Notes under the pieces: generated by a model | Told to the model about the DNA's origin: nothing | What the model saw: only the letters and a program-made list of their open reading frames with translations | Databases searched by the model: none | Source of the DNA: Roseovarius sp. SCSIO 43702 | GTDB lineage: Bacteria; Pseudomonadota; Alphaproteobacteria; Rhodobacterales; Rhodobacteraceae | Reading direction: 5' to 3' | DNA length: 64,000 nucleotides | Assembly (NCBI RefSeq): GCF_019599045.1 | Contig: NZ_CP080623.1 | Span: 22,501 to 86,500 of the forward strand | Position numbers and translations under genes: made by a program | Shown: piece after piece, positions 17,948 to 27,543 of the stretch | Layout of the letters: each line of letters starts with the position of its first letter | Position numbering within the stretch: the first letter of the stretch is position 1

Positions 17948-18855
17948 CGCGCCGGGCCGCCATGGCGATCACCGTACTCATGCCGGTCCGCGACGGGGCA
18001 CGATACCTGCCGGCACAGCTTCACAGCCTGGCCGCGCAGGAGCATCTGCCACACGCCCTCATCGTGTCGGACGATGGCTCGCGCGACGAAAGCCGCGCGG
18101 TGGTCGAAAAATTCGCCCGCCACGCGCCCTTCGACGTGACGATCCTCCGTGGCCCCGGCCGGGGTCTGGCCCGCAACATTCACACCCTCGTGGCCGCGAT
18201 GCCGCCGGGCATGATCACGTTCTGCGACCAGGACGACGTCTGGCTTCCGCACCGGCTCGGCTCCGCCTGCGCGGCTCTCGAGGCGCAAGTTGGACCGGCG
18301 CTGCATGTTACCGCGCGGATCGTGACCGATTCCGCCCTTCACCATCGGCGCATCCTTCGCCCGCCTGCCACGACCGGCTTTGCCGAGGCGCTCCTGCGCA
18401 ACGCCGCCCCCGCGAACGCCACCGTGCTGAACGAGGCGGCGGCGGCACTGGTCAAGAGCGCCCTGCCCGCGCCCGACCGCCTTCCGCATTTCCCGGATTG
18501 GTGGATCCATGCGCTTGTCACCGGGGCCGGCGGCTCGGTCTTTCGCGACCCTCGGCCGGGGCTTCTCTACCGTCAGCATGGGACGAACCTGCTTGGCGCA
18601 TCGGGCAGTATCCGGGGCGGCCTCCGGCGGCTTGGCCTGCTTTTCGACGGGCGATACGGCGAATGGCTGCAATCCCATCTCGACGCGCTCGACGCCTGCC
18701 GCGCCCTGCTCGCACCGGAAGCCACCACGAAACTCGATGCGCTTCGCCGGGCCCTCGCCGACCCAAGCCGTCATCTCCCGCCCCCACGGATGGGCCAATC
18801 AGGAGCGATCCGCCACGCCGCCCTTTGCGCGGCAAGGTTTTGTGGTCGCATTTGA
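17944..18855 (+). CDS. family 2 glycosyltransferase
   Basis: A 303-residue protein with the GT-A fold: ITVLMPVRDGARYLPAQLHSLAAQ, the nucleotide-binding SDDGSRDES and the metal site FCDQDDVWLP, the typical DxD variant of rhamnosyl/galactosyltransferases in O-antigen and capsule clusters. DWWIHALV follows. Translation is coupled to kpsT through an ATGA overlap. It likely transfers a sugar in assembly of the polysaccharide exported by the neighbouring KpsMTE system; the donor is unknown. Confidence 0.85.
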   Translation: MTRRAAMAITVLMPVRDGARYLPAQLHSLAAQEHLPHALIVSDDGSRDESRAVVEKFARHAPFDVTILRGPGRGLARNIHTLVAAMPPGMITFCDQDDVWLPHRLGSACAALEAQVGPALHVTARIVTDSALHHRRILRPPATTGFAEALLRNAAPANATVLNEAAAALVKSALPAPDRLPHFPDWWIHALVTGAGGSVFRDPRPGLLYRQHGTNLLGASGSIRGGLRRLGLLFDGRYGEWLQSHLDALDACRALLAPEATTKLDALRRALADPSRHLPPPRMGQSGAIRHAALCAARFCGRI

Positions 18856-18969
18856 AAGCAACTTCGGCAAAACTTTTGGAACACGCCACGCGGAGGCCAC
18901 AAATCCGCCCCGCTCCTCGCGCCCCACCCCGGCACGCTTCCGTCAGATTGATCCTCTGTCGGAGAAACC

Positions 18970-20460
18970 ATGCTGTCACTGGCCCTACGCTCGACCCGCC
19001 TGAGCGAAGATCCCTTCAACCTGAGCGGCGTCGGAAGCCTCATCACCCATCAAGACGACGCGACCGGGCGAACGTGGCTTCATGCCGCGTCCGAGGCGAC
19101 GGGAACGATTTCGCTCTTCGAGCTTGGCGAGGGCTGGAGCCTCGGCACCGAAGTCACGACCACGCTTTCGGGACCGGGCGCGACCTTCCGCGCCGCCGAT
19201 CTCGCCATCATCTCCGGCGACGGCCAGACCACGCTACTCGTGAGCCGCGTGCACACCCAACAGATCAATACGTTCGACCTACAAGCCGATGGCAGCGCGA
19301 CAAATCAGACCCAGATCGCCGCCCCGCTCGGGAGCGAGGTCACGCAAATGACCACGCTCAGCACGGGAGGCGCCGAGTTCCTGATCACAGGCACGCGTGA
19401 CGGCCCCGGTCTTCGGGTATTCGAATGGACCGCCGCGGGCCAACCCGAGCTTCGCGATAGCATCACCGATCACCCCAAGGTCGCCGCGGGCAACACGAGC
19501 GATCTGCAGACGCTCACCGTGGCGGGAACCCCCTACGTTCTCACCGCCTCGTCCACCGATGGCGCGATCAGCAGCTTCACCATCGGCGCGGACGGAAAGA
19601 TGAAGCTCGTGGACACGCTGGGGGTCAAGGACGGTCTCTGGACCTCCGGCCTCGACGCGCTCGCACCGGTCGAGGCGCATGGTCACAGCTTCCTCGCCGT
19701 CACCGCCGTCAACTCCTCATCCCTGACGCTTCTGCGCGTCAACCCCATGGGCGTCCTCTTCGTCGAGGATCACGAGGTCGACAGTCTCGGCACGCGCTTT
19801 CACCGGGCCGACGCCGTCGCGTCCTTCACGGTGGGCGCGCGGGGTTTCATCCTGGCGGGCGGGGCCGATGACGGCATCACCCTGACCGAGATCATGCCGG
19901 ATTTCTCGCTGATCCCGCATGATCCCCTCGTCAACGCGACCGGGGGCGCACTGGCCAATATTTCCGCGATCGCGACCGCCACGTTCCAGGATGAGGTGCA
20001 GGTCATCGCCGCCGGTCAGCCGGGCCTCTCGCTCGCGACACTCGACACCTCGCTTATCGCGGCGCCCCGGATCGGGACCGGTGGCAGCGACGTGCTGACC
20101 GGCGGGGCGGGCGATGACCTGATCTGGGGCGAGGCCGGGAACGACACGCTTCACGGTGGCGCGGGCGACGATATCCTGATGGGCGGCGCGGGCGCAGACC
20201 GGCTGACCGGCGGCACGGGGTCCGACCTCTTCATTCTCGACCGCGGCGCGGAGCGCGACATCATCACCGATTTCACCTTGGGCGAGGACATAATCGACCC
20301 GACGCGCTGGGGCCGCATCTACGACCATCAGGCGCTTTCGATCACGGCACAATCCGACGGCGCCGAGATCCGATATGCCGACTTCCGCGTCCGGCTCTAT
20401 ACCGATGACGGCTCGTCACTCTCGGCGGATGATTTCTCGAATGCCGACTTCCTGTTCTGA
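18970..20460 (+). CDS. RTX-repeat protein with propeller-like N-terminus
   Basis: A 496-residue acidic protein. Residues 1-365 have repeated short beta-like units ([47 protein letters not shown]) that suggest a beta-propeller. Then come RTX nonapeptides ([20 protein letters not shown] and following), encoded from about 20074 to 20232, which bind calcium outside the cell. There is no N-terminal signal peptide, which fits type I secretion through a C-terminal signal. GGAG lies 6 bases before the ATG. No type I secretion genes are in the window. Its position after the capsule genes suggests a surface-associated role (inference). Confidence 0.8.
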   Translation: MLSLALRSTRLSEDPFNLSGVGSLITHQDDATGRTWLHAASEATGTISLFELGEGWSLGTEVTTTLSGPGATFRAADLAIISGDGQTTLLVSRVHTQQINTFDLQADGSATNQTQIAAPLGSEVTQMTTLSTGGAEFLITGTRDGPGLRVFEWTAAGQPELRDSITDHPKVAAGNTSDLQTLTVAGTPYVLTASSTDGAISSFTIGADGKMKLVDTLGVKDGLWTSGLDALAPVEAHGHSFLAVTAVNSSSLTLLRVNPMGVLFVEDHEVDSLGTRFHRADAVASFTVGARGFILAGGADDGITLTEIMPDFSLIPHDPLVNATGGALANISAIATATFQDEVQVIAAGQPGLSLATLDTSLIAAPRIGTGGSDVLTGGAGDDLIWGEAGNDTLHGGAGDDILMGGAGADRLTGGTGSDLFILDRGAERDIITDFTLGEDIIDPTRWGRIYDHQALSITAQSDGAEIRYADFRVRLYTDDGSSLSADDFSNADFLF

Positions 20461-20559
20461 GCGTCTGCGTTTCCGTCGATTTTGCCCGGTTATCTTGAAG
20501 GGCTGGTCATCTTTGACTGCTAGATATTGTCTCGAGAGGTCAAGAAGGAGGCGAACATC

Positions 20560-21951
20560 ATGCCGGTAACGGGTCAGGTCGTGCGGGGTCTGGGCGGTGC
20601 AAAAGGAGTCGGCGAAACCCCTCTTCCGAGGTCGGATGACGGCTCGGTCCGGCTCGATGCGCGGGATATCTTCGAGAGCGGGCTGTCGATTTTCGGCACG
20701 TCCTACGCCGGCGACGCGATCTACGTGAACACGAACGGCGCGATCAGTTTCGGCGCGCCCCTGCCCGGTTTCCCCCAGGACGGCGCCGAGCCGATCAGCG
20801 GCAACATCCTTGCCCCGTTCTGGGCCGATATCGACACCCGTATCGACGGTGAAGGCACGGAAAGCGGGCAGATCTGGATTGACCGCGACCTCGCAACCGA
20901 CACGCTGACCATCACCTGGGAGGATGTGGGCGCCTATAGGCGACAGGCCGATCTCACCAATCTCTTCCAGGTTCAGCTCATCGACCGCGGCAGCGGCGAC
21001 CTCGACATCATTTTCCGCTACGAGCGCATCGAATGGACCCAGGGCACCGCCGAGGGCGATGCAGGCGCAGCGGCATTCCTGTCGGGGCCGCGCGTTCCAG
21101 AAGCGCTCGTCCTCGCGGCCGATCCCGCCGCGTTGCACACCACCATCGGCAATACCGGGGAGGTGGGGGTTTGGCATTTCGAGATGCGGCAGGGTGCGGT
21201 AGATGGCGCGATACCGGTGAACGGCCTCGTGCTGACCGGCGATGCGGGCGCTAATGTCCTGGACGGCGGAGCCGCCGACGATCTTCTTCGCGGGCGTCCC
21301 GGCCCCGATGTGCTGCGCGGCTTCGACGGGGACGACTGGCTGTTCGGTGACGATGGCGCCGACACGCTCAACGGTGGCGCGGGCGATGACGTGATCATCG
21401 GGGGAACCTCCGACGCCGATCTGCGCGACGTGATCTATGCCGGCGACGGCAACGACCGGGTCGAGGGCGGGCATGGCAACGATCTCGTCTACGGGGGGGA
21501 GGGCAACGACAGTATCGAGGGGGGCTTCGGCGTCGATGAGCTCATCGGCCAGGGCGGCAACGACGTGATCACCGGCTCGGCCCTGTCCGATCTCATCTAC
21601 GGCGGCGACGGATCGGACTTCCTCAACGGCGGGTTCGGGTTCGACCGGCTCAATGGCGGCGCCGGTGCGGATCGGTTCTATCATCTCGGCATTCCCGATC
21701 ACGGGTCGGACTGGGTTCAGGACTACGACGCAGCCGAGGGCGATCTGCTGTTCTGGGGCGGCGGCCCGGTCTCCGCATCGGATTTCCAGGTCAACTGGGC
21801 CGACACCGCGAATGCGGGAAAGGACGGCGTGTCCGAGGCCTTTGTCATCCATCGCCCGTCGGGACATATCATCTGGGCGCTTGTCGACGCCGCCGATCAG
21901 CCCGAAATCAACCTCCGGACACCTGCCGGGATCTATGACCTCCTTGCCTGA
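20560..21951 (+). CDS. nidogen-domain RTX protein
   Basis: A 463-residue acidic protein. Residues about 50-200 match a nidogen-like (NIDO) domain: IYVNTNGAISFG, ILAPFWADIDTR, QIWIDRD...LTITWEDVGAY, LDIIFRYERIEW. About twelve RTX-type nonapeptides follow (residues about 228-372), then a short C-terminal region with the form of a type I secretion signal. The ATG at 20560 has AAGGAGG 8 bases upstream, which is decisive; the frame opens slightly earlier at a TTG. NIDO domains occur in adhesion proteins, so a secreted calcium-dependent adhesin is a fair guess. It is separated from the first RTX gene by 99 bases. Confidence 0.85.
   Translation: MPVTGQVVRGLGGAKGVGETPLPRSDDGSVRLDARDIFESGLSIFGTSYAGDAIYVNTNGAISFGAPLPGFPQDGAEPISGNILAPFWADIDTRIDGEGTESGQIWIDRDLATDTLTITWEDVGAYRRQADLTNLFQVQLIDRGSGDLDIIFRYERIEWTQGTAEGDAGAAAFLSGPRVPEALVLAADPAALHTTIGNTGEVGVWHFEMRQGAVDGAIPVNGLVLTGDAGANVLDGGAADDLLRGRPGPDVLRGFDGDDWLFGDDGADTLNGGAGDDVIIGGTSDADLRDVIYAGDGNDRVEGGHGNDLVYGGEGNDSIEGGFGVDELIGQGGNDVITGSALSDLIYGGDGSDFLNGGFGFDRLNGGAGADRFYHLGIPDHGSDWVQDYDAAEGDLLFWGGGPVSASDFQVNWADTANAGKDGVSEAFVIHRPSGHIIWALVDAADQPEINLRTPAGIYDLLA
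21241..21676 (+). repeat. RTX nonapeptide-coding repeats
   Basis: Degenerate tandem repeats of about 27 bases encode GGxGxDxUx nonapeptides in the nidogen-domain protein. They are coding and diverged at DNA level. Slippage between units could change copy number between strains. Confidence 0.75.
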
Positions 21952-22085
21952 GAGCTGGCTGGACAGGCGACACCGATGCGCGTAACACTTTCCGACCTGG
22001 GTCCGGCACGATGGCTCACACCACCGGCGGTGCGCAATGGCCCGGACCACCGCCGATTTCCATGTTGCGGCAACGGAGGCACGGC

Positions 22086-22877
22086 ATGGCCCTTGGCCGG
22101 TTCAAATCCATTCTCGGCGACAAGCGGGCGGTCGTTCCAGACGGTCACGTCGCGCCCGCGCCAAGTGTCGAAACCGTTCTCGCACCGGACCGCCCCTTCG
22201 TCGCCATCGGCGACGTGCATGGCCGCATCGATCTGCTCGTCCCCATGATCGACGCAATCCGCGCCGAGACCGGGCCCGATGTGCCGATCGTCATGCTGGG
22301 CGATTACATCGACCGCGGCCTGAATTCGGCTGCGACGCTCAACACGCTTTTCGAACGGCAATCACAATCGCCCGAGAGTTTCATCTGCCTCATGGGCAAC
22401 CACGAGAAGATGATGCTTGAATTCATCGACGACCCCGCAGGCAAGGGCGCCCGCTGGCTCGTCAATGGCGGTGACGAGACGCTTGCCAATTACGGCGTCG
22501 CCGCGAAGCGCGCCGAGATGACGGCCGAAGACGCGGTCGCGGCCGCCGATGCGCTCGAAGCCGCCTTGCCCGAAGGGCTGCAGCCGTGGTTGCGCGCGCT
22601 GCCCCTGACTTGGTCGAGCGGGAACATGCATTGTGTCCATGCCGCGATGGATCCCGACAAGCCACCGCATGCGCAAGACCGCCGCACGCTGCTCTGGGGT
22701 CATCCCCGGTTCCTCTCGGAACCGCGTACCGACGGGTTGACGATCGTGCACGGTCACACGGTGATGGCGCAACCGGCGATCGGCGATGGCCGCATCTCGC
22801 TCGACACCGGGGCTTACATGACGGGCGTGCTGGCCGCGGCTTTCATCTCCGGGGGCGATTGCGTCTTCAACGTCTGA
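22086..22877 (+). CDS. serine/threonine protein phosphatase, metallophosphoesterase
   Basis: A 263-residue PPP-type phosphoesterase with the ordered metal motifs AIGDVHGR (GDxHG), MLGDYIDRG (GDxxDRG), LMGNHE (GNHE), and VHGHT (HGH) near the end. These bind two metals and are all intact. It may dephosphorylate proteins or nucleotides such as ApnA. The ATG at 22086 is chosen for GGAGG 7 bases upstream. It stands alone, convergent with the flavin reductase. No kinase gene is adjacent. Confidence 0.88.
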   Translation: MALGRFKSILGDKRAVVPDGHVAPAPSVETVLAPDRPFVAIGDVHGRIDLLVPMIDAIRAETGPDVPIVMLGDYIDRGLNSAATLNTLFERQSQSPESFICLMGNHEKMMLEFIDDPAGKGARWLVNGGDETLANYGVAAKRAEMTAEDAVAAADALEAALPEGLQPWLRALPLTWSSGNMHCVHAAMDPDKPPHAQDRRTLLWGHPRFLSEPRTDGLTIVHGHTVMAQPAIGDGRISLDTGAYMTGVLAAAFISGGDCVFNV

Positions 22878-22886
22878 CCGGGCGCG

Positions 22887-23405
22887 TCACTCGCCCTTCT
22901 GCGGACGCACGATGTGAAATGACCCGCTCATGTAGGTCAGCGGCTTCTCCCCCGCGTTCGAAATGCCGGTCACGTCACCGATGCAGATGGCATGGCTTCC
23001 GTGCACGTGCCGATGCCGCATGGTACAGGTGAACGAGGTGGCGCGGGGCAGGGTCGGGCCGAATTCCGTGATGTTCACGTCAAGCCCGTCGAACCTGTCG
23101 GGATTCTCCTGGTCGAACGCGCCGGCGAAGCGCTGGGCAAGCTCGACGCCATCCTCGGCCAGGATGTTCACGCAGAACGTCCCGTTCGCGGCAACGGCCT
23201 CGGCGATGCGCGAATCGGCCTTCAGGCACACGAGGACCGAAGGCGGATCGGCCGAAAGCGAACTGAAGGCGCTGACTGTCGCACCCGCCTGGCCGGCCGG
23301 CCCGTCGGTCGTCACGACCGTCACGGTGGATGCGACCTGCCGCATCGCGTCAATGAAATTCTGCCTGTGACTCGCCATCTGGCAAATATAGCTCCCGTCG
23401 CGCAT
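22887..23405 (-). CDS. flavin reductase-like FMN-binding protein
   Basis: A 172-residue protein of the HpaC/flavin reductase-like family: FIDAMRQVASTVTVVTTDG, GATVSAFSSLSADPPSVLVCLKADSRIAEAVAANGTFCVNILAE, and the C-terminal GDVTGISN..LTYMSGSF. It would supply reduced FMN or FAD to a two-component monooxygenase; no such oxygenase is next to it. The ATG at 23405 has GGGGTGATC upstream; a second ATG at 23378 is also possible. Convergent with the phosphatase, 9 bases apart. Confidence 0.85.
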   Translation of the reverse strand: MRDGSYICQMASHRQNFIDAMRQVASTVTVVTTDGPAGQAGATVSAFSSLSADPPSVLVCLKADSRIAEAVAANGTFCVNILAEDGVELAQRFAGAFDQENPDRFDGLDVNITEFGPTLPRATSFTCTMRHRHVHGSHAICIGDVTGISNAGEKPLTYMSGSFHIVRPQKGE

Positions 23406-23561
23406 GGATCACCCCGTTCGTCGTCTTGTGCCAATCGCAGCGCGGTGTCCAGCCCCGCCCACCGGGCCATGAACCGCGCGGGCCGGACCATCGCAGATCG
23501 CGGGAATTCGGAACATCAAAAGATTTCGCTGATATGATGCGGGATCATTGAATTAGAGGAA

Positions 23562-24302
23562 TCAACCGCGATAGCGCTTGACGAAGTTCCTCAATATCCG
23601 CTCGGGCGCGCGCACATCGGCCGCCCGGCACATCTCGATCAGATCATCGGCGCGTTCCGGCTCGAAATATCCGCGATCCTTGTAGATATGTATGCGTGTC
23701 TCGAACCCTGCCGCGTCGGCCTCGGGGTGGAACTGCGTCGCATAGACATGCTGTCCATACCGCACCATCTGGAACGGGCACGGCTCGGACGAGACGAGGT
23801 GAACACAGCCCTCGGGCAATGTCTGCATCGCCTCCTTGTGGCCCACGAAGGCATCGAACCTCTTCGGCACGCCGTCGAGCAGCGGATCCTCGCGCCCCGC
23901 TTCCGTCACCTCGCAGGTCGAGGTGCCCACGGGCTCTCCGTAACGCGCCTTGCCGATCTCGCCGCCCAGATGCGCCCCGAGGATCCCGATGCCATAGCAA
24001 CATCCCAGGAACGGCAGGTCCCTCCCCGTGATCTCGGGCATGAGCGACAGGACACTCCGCTCGATATGGGCCTCGACTTCGCTTTTCTCATCCGGGGCGT
24101 CGCTCACGCATCCCGGTCCGCCACCGACGATCACGCCGCTGAAATCCTCGAGATCAAGCTCCGGCGGGAGCGATTCCCGATCCAGCCGAACGCGTCGCAC
24201 CTCGTCGGCGCCGAGGCCCCCTTTCTCGAGAAACGCGAAGAATTCGCTGTCCGAAGCCGGCGTCTCGGGCCGCAGTTGCAGGATCAGGAATGGTTTCGTC
24301 AT
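23562..24302 (-). CDS. class I glutamine amidotransferase-like protein
   Basis: A 246-residue stand-alone class I amidotransferase domain. The nucleophile elbow is FLGCCYGIGILG (Cys near residue 101), and the His-Glu pair is in YATQFHPEAD. GVIVGGGPGCVSD is the oxyanion-strand region. This subfamily is often annotated as GMP-synthase-like amidotransferase; it has no synthase domain, so the acceptor is unknown, and hydrolysis of a gamma-glutamyl compound is possible. GGAG precedes the ATG by 8 bases. It is divergent from the DUF4170 gene. Confidence 0.82.
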   Translation of the reverse strand: MTKPFLILQLRPETPASDSEFFAFLEKGGLGADEVRRVRLDRESLPPELDLEDFSGVIVGGGPGCVSDAPDEKSEVEAHIERSVLSLMPEITGRDLPFLGCCYGIGILGAHLGGEIGKARYGEPVGTSTCEVTEAGREDPLLDGVPKRFDAFVGHKEAMQTLPEGCVHLVSSEPCPFQMVRYGQHVYATQFHPEADAAGFETRIHIYKDRGYFEPERADDLIEMCRAADVRAPERILRNFVKRYRG

Positions 24303-24458
24303 GGCGCGCTCCGAAGGGGCCGGGAACCCGGTTGTCGATCTGTTCTAGCCCCCTCACCGGATCGCACAAGGGGCAGGCACCAAGCCCGGCCTCGCACCTT
24401 GACGCCCGGAGCCAAAGGAATAGGTTGCGCCCATCTTCTAGGAATTGGACCTTTTGTC

Positions 24459-24701
24459 ATGACCCAACGCCTGCATCTCGTCTTCGGGGGCGAACTGACC
24501 GATCCCACGAAAAACGTGTTCAAGAACGTCGATGACCTGCATGTCGTCGGCATCTTTCCCAATTACGAAGCCGCCTACAACGCCTGGAAATCCGAGGCGC
24601 AGCGCACGGTGGACAATGCCCATACGCGGTATTTCATCGCCCATCTCCACCGCCTTCGCGACGAGGAGGCCGAGGCGTCGCCGACCGAGGAACTCGGCTG
24701 A
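24459..24701 (+). CDS. DUF4170 small protein
   Basis: An 80-residue protein: RLHLVFGGELTDPTKNVFKNVDDLHVVGIFPNYEAAYNAWKSEAQRTVDNAHTRYFIAHLHRL is the DUF4170 pattern found in alphaproteobacteria. The function is not known. It lies 12 bases upstream of the Kdo-transferase-like gene and is in the same operon as lpxK, so a link to lipopolysaccharide synthesis is suggested by context only. The ATG at 24459 is the first in frame that starts the conserved sequence; its ribosome binding site is weak. Confidence 0.85.
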   Translation: MTQRLHLVFGGELTDPTKNVFKNVDDLHVVGIFPNYEAAYNAWKSEAQRTVDNAHTRYFIAHLHRLRDEEAEASPTEELG

Positions 24702-24713
24702 CGGGCCCTCATC

Positions 24714-25937
24714 ATGGCCCGCTCGATCAGCCTTTCCGCCTACATGGCGATGGCCCGCAAGGGGCAACGGTCCCGCGAGGCTCCGGTCGAGCGCGCGCCG
24801 CGCCCCGATGGTGAGCTTGTCTGGGGACACGCCAGCACCGTGGATCACGCGCACGCCCTGGTGCAGATGGCCGACCGCCTGATCCAGCTCAGACCGGATC
24901 TGACATTGCTGCTTACCACGCCGCCCAAGCTCGAAGGTCTCGGCCTCTCGGCGCCGTGGCTCCGGCGCGAGACCGCGCGGGACGACACGGTAGCCGAGGC
25001 AGAGGCGTTTCTCGATCACTGGCATCCCGATCTCTGTCTCTGGACCGGCGGCAGCTTGCAACCCGCGTTGCTGACCTGCGCCGACCACCGCGAGATTCCG
25101 CTTTTTCTTGTCGATGTCGACGAGGCGGTAGTTTCGCGACCGGGCTGGCGGTTGCTGCCGGATGTCTCGCGGTCCGTGCTGAAATCCTTCTCGATGATCC
25201 TGGCCCGGAACGCGGCGACCGAGCGTGCGCTTCACCGTCTCGGCATCTCGCCGGCCGAGGTGGCGGTGACGGGCGTATTCCAGGAAGGCACCCGCCCTCT
25301 GCCCTGTGACGAAGGCGAAAGACAGGCGCTTTCCGATGTGCTCGCAAGCCGGCCCGTTTGGCTCGCCGCGATGGCGCAGCTCGATGAGCTCGATGTGATC
25401 CTTGCCGCCCATCGTCAGACGAGCCGCATCTTTCATCGGCTCATGCTGATCCTTGTTCCCGATGCTGTCGAGGATGGCGATGCCTTCGCGGAGCGGCTCG
25501 AGGCCGAGGGGTTGAGCCATGTTCGCTGGTCCGAGGGAAAAGAGCCCGACACCGGCACACAGGTGCTGCTCGGTGACACGCATGGCGATCTGGGGCTGTG
25601 GTATCGGCTTGCCACGATCTCGCTCATGTGCAGTTCCCTGGTGCCGGGTCACGGCGGCCGCGATCCGAACGAACCCGCGGCGCATGGCTCGGCGGTTCTC
25701 TACGGACCCAACGTGAGCCGCTACCTCGCAGCCTACAAGCGCTTTGCCGGGGCCGGCGCGGCCCGCATCGTGCGCGATACTGAAACGCTCGCGGCGGCGC
25801 TCGAGCGATTGATCGCCCCGGATCAATCGGCCGCCATGGCCCACGCCGCCTGGGAGGTCGCCTCGGTTGGTGCCGAAGTGACGGATCGCATTCTCGATCT
25901 CGTGCAGGACACGCTCGACGTGCTCGAGGCGACCTGA
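24714..25937 (+). CDS. Kdo transferase-like protein (WaaA/KdtA family)
   Basis: A 407-residue GT-B protein of the GT30 family, whose usual role is to add Kdo to lipid A at the inner membrane. The C-terminal block [23 protein letters not shown] matches the conserved GGHNxxEPAxxGxPVxxGP motif (with His and Asn changed to Arg and Asp), and [17 protein letters not shown] matches the preceding GDTMGEL-type segment. At the N-terminus the usual HAxSVGE has become HASTVD, so the catalytic Glu is replaced by Asp. The N-terminal anchor is also reduced. It overlaps lpxK by one base. It may be a specialised or inactive paralogue; the main waaA may lie elsewhere. Confidence 0.75.
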   Translation: MARSISLSAYMAMARKGQRSREAPVERAPRPDGELVWGHASTVDHAHALVQMADRLIQLRPDLTLLLTTPPKLEGLGLSAPWLRRETARDDTVAEAEAFLDHWHPDLCLWTGGSLQPALLTCADHREIPLFLVDVDEAVVSRPGWRLLPDVSRSVLKSFSMILARNAATERALHRLGISPAEVAVTGVFQEGTRPLPCDEGERQALSDVLASRPVWLAAMAQLDELDVILAAHRQTSRIFHRLMLILVPDAVEDGDAFAERLEAEGLSHVRWSEGKEPDTGTQVLLGDTHGDLGLWYRLATISLMCSSLVPGHGGRDPNEPAAHGSAVLYGPNVSRYLAAYKRFAGAGAARIVRDTETLAAALERLIAPDQSAAMAHAAWEVASVGAEVTDRILDLVQDTLDVLEAT

Positions 25938-26929
25938 TGCGCGCGCCCGCGTTCTGGAACACCCCTCCCGAACGGCCCGCGCTCGCGGCGCGGCTTCTGG
26001 CGCCGCTCGGCCATGTCTATGCGCGGGCGACGGCGCGGCGTCTCGCGCGCCCTGCGCGTCACGTGGCCTCGGTGCCGGTGATCTGCGTCGGCAACCTCAA
26101 CGCCGGCGGAACGGGCAAGACGCCGACGGTCATCGCGCTGGTATCGCAGCTGCAAGGCAAGGGGATCGCCGTGCATGTGGTGAGCCGGGGCCACAAGGGC
26201 ACGCTGAAAGGCCCCGTGCAGGTCGATCCGCGCCGGCACCGCGCCGCCGAAACCGGCGACGAGCCGCTTCTTCTCGCGGCCTTCGCGCCCACCTGGGTGG
26301 CCTCGGATCGCGCCAAGGGCGCCATCGCCGCGGAACGCGCCGGGGCCCAGGTCATCGTGATGGATGACGGGTTTCAGAATCCCGCCTTGGCAAAGGATCT
26401 GTCGATCGTCGTGGTCGATGCGCATATCGGGTTCGGCAACGGGCGATGCATCCCCGCAGGCCCCTTGCGCGAACCGGTCGAGACGGGGCTGGCCCGGGCC
26501 GATCTCCTGCTGTCGATCGGCGGGCCCGCCGCGCAACTGCGTTTCGCCGAGCGCTGGCAGACCTTCCTCGACCTGCCGCATCTCACCGGGCGACTCGCTC
26601 CCTTGCGCACCGGGATGGACTGGGAGGGCCTTCGCGCGCTTGCCTTCGCCGGGATAGGCCATCCCGAGAAGTTCTTCGCGACCTTGCGCCAGCTCGGCGC
26701 CGATCTGGTCCGGTCCGAAGCGCTGGCCGATCATCAACCGCTTACCCCGGCGCTGATGGCCCGGCTCGAAAACGAAGCGGCGCTCCTCGGCGCACAGCTC
26801 GTCACCACCGAGAAGGATGCGGTGCGCCTTCCACCGGAGTTTCAGCAGAAGGTGCTCACGCTTCCCGTCCGGCTCGAGATCGACGATATCGGCCCACTGG
26901 ACGAGGCGTTGACCCGGCTGGGTCTTTGA
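25937..26929 (+). CDS. lpxK: tetraacyldisaccharide 4'-kinase
   Basis: A 330-residue LpxK, which phosphorylates the 4'-position of the lipid A disaccharide at the inner membrane. Features are [18 protein letters not shown] (P-loop, about 53-62), [38 protein letters not shown] (metal/catalytic D), IPAGPLREP and TEKDAVRLP. Length is normal. The start codon overlaps the stop of the Kdo-transferase-like gene (TGATG), so the two are translated together. The pairing makes the operon a late lipid A / Kdo step module. Confidence 0.95.
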   Translation: MRAPAFWNTPPERPALAARLLAPLGHVYARATARRLARPARHVASVPVICVGNLNAGGTGKTPTVIALVSQLQGKGIAVHVVSRGHKGTLKGPVQVDPRRHRAAETGDEPLLLAAFAPTWVASDRAKGAIAAERAGAQVIVMDDGFQNPALAKDLSIVVVDAHIGFGNGRCIPAGPLREPVETGLARADLLLSIGGPAAQLRFAERWQTFLDLPHLTGRLAPLRTGMDWEGLRALAFAGIGHPEKFFATLRQLGADLVRSEALADHQPLTPALMARLENEAALLGAQLVTTEKDAVRLPPEFQQKVLTLPVRLEIDDIGPLDEALTRLGL

Positions 26930-26934
26930 CAGGC

Positions 26935-26959
26935 CGGGGCGCCCGTACCGGACGCCCCG
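26935..26959. terminator. hairpin between lpxK and the copper chaperone
   Basis: CGGGGCG and CGCCCCG pair as a perfect 7-base stem around a 11-base loop, 6 bases after the lpxK stop and 16 bases before the stop of the convergent copper-chaperone gene. No T-run follows on either side, so termination strength is uncertain; the convergent position supports a shared terminator. Confidence 0.45.
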
Positions 26960-26974
26960 ATCATGCTTGCCGGC

Positions 26975-27472
26975 TCAGTCGGATGCATCGCCGTCCGACT
27001 GCGCGCCATGGCCCGAGTGATCCATGCCCTCTTCGCCGCGCTCTTCGACGTCGAAGATCACCTCGACCTCGCCCGCCTTCTCGAAAACGAGCGTCGCCGG
27101 GATCTCCGAGCCGGCTTCCAGCGGCTCGGTCAGCCCCATGAACATGACATGGAAGCCGCCGGGCTCCAGCGTGACAGAGCCGCCCGCCGGAACCTCGAGC
27201 CCCTCGATCGGCATCATCTTCATCACGCCGTCGACCTCCTCGCTCTTGTGGATCGACACGTTCGGGAAGTCGGCCCGAACCTCCAGCAAGCGGTCGGCGG
27301 CGTCGCCTTCGTTGCTGATGACGAGGTATCCGGCGCCCGCCTTGGCGGCCGGGGCGGTCGCGTAGGCCATGGGATGATCTATGGTCAGGTCGCCCGCCTT
27401 GAAGTCATGGGCGATGCCGGGCTGTGCGACGAGGGCAGCAGCGGCCAGCGCCGCAAGGAAAGTGCGTTTCAT
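26975..27472 (-). CDS. periplasmic copper chaperone PCu(A)C
   Basis: A 165-residue exported protein with a signal peptide (MKRTFLAALAAAALVAQPGIAHD). The PCu(A)C copper motif is seen as VSIHKSEEVDGVMKMMP and later FHVMFMGL, i.e. the H..M..H-x-M ligand set. A His/Asp-rich tail (GMDHSGHGAQSDGD) could bind extra metal. These proteins deliver Cu(I) to the CuA site of cytochrome oxidase. The ATG at 27472 begins the signal peptide. An oxidase with a CuA subunit is encoded at 35485-41071 in this window. The next gene upstream is a DUF2946-like protein. Confidence 0.88.
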   Translation of the reverse strand: MKRTFLAALAAAALVAQPGIAHDFKAGDLTIDHPMAYATAPAAKAGAGYLVISNEGDAADRLLEVRADFPNVSIHKSEEVDGVMKMMPIEGLEVPAGGSVTLEPGGFHVMFMGLTEPLEAGSEIPATLVFEKAGEVEVIFDVEERGEEGMDHSGHGAQSDGDASD

Positions 27473-27543
27473 GTTTGGTCTCCAGTCGTGTTCGGCACCG
27501 CGCATCGGCGGGCCGTTTCGATAAGTTTGAAATGACGGCGTGT

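Noticed and set aside
21241..21676. Tandem repeats considered as a CRISPR array
   Set aside because: They have no spacers and encode RTX nonapeptides in frame.
20416..22050. Minus-strand frame opposite the nidogen-RTX gene
   Set aside because: Antisense to an RTX gene with a strong Shine-Dalgarno site; its repeats are only mirrored RTX repeats.
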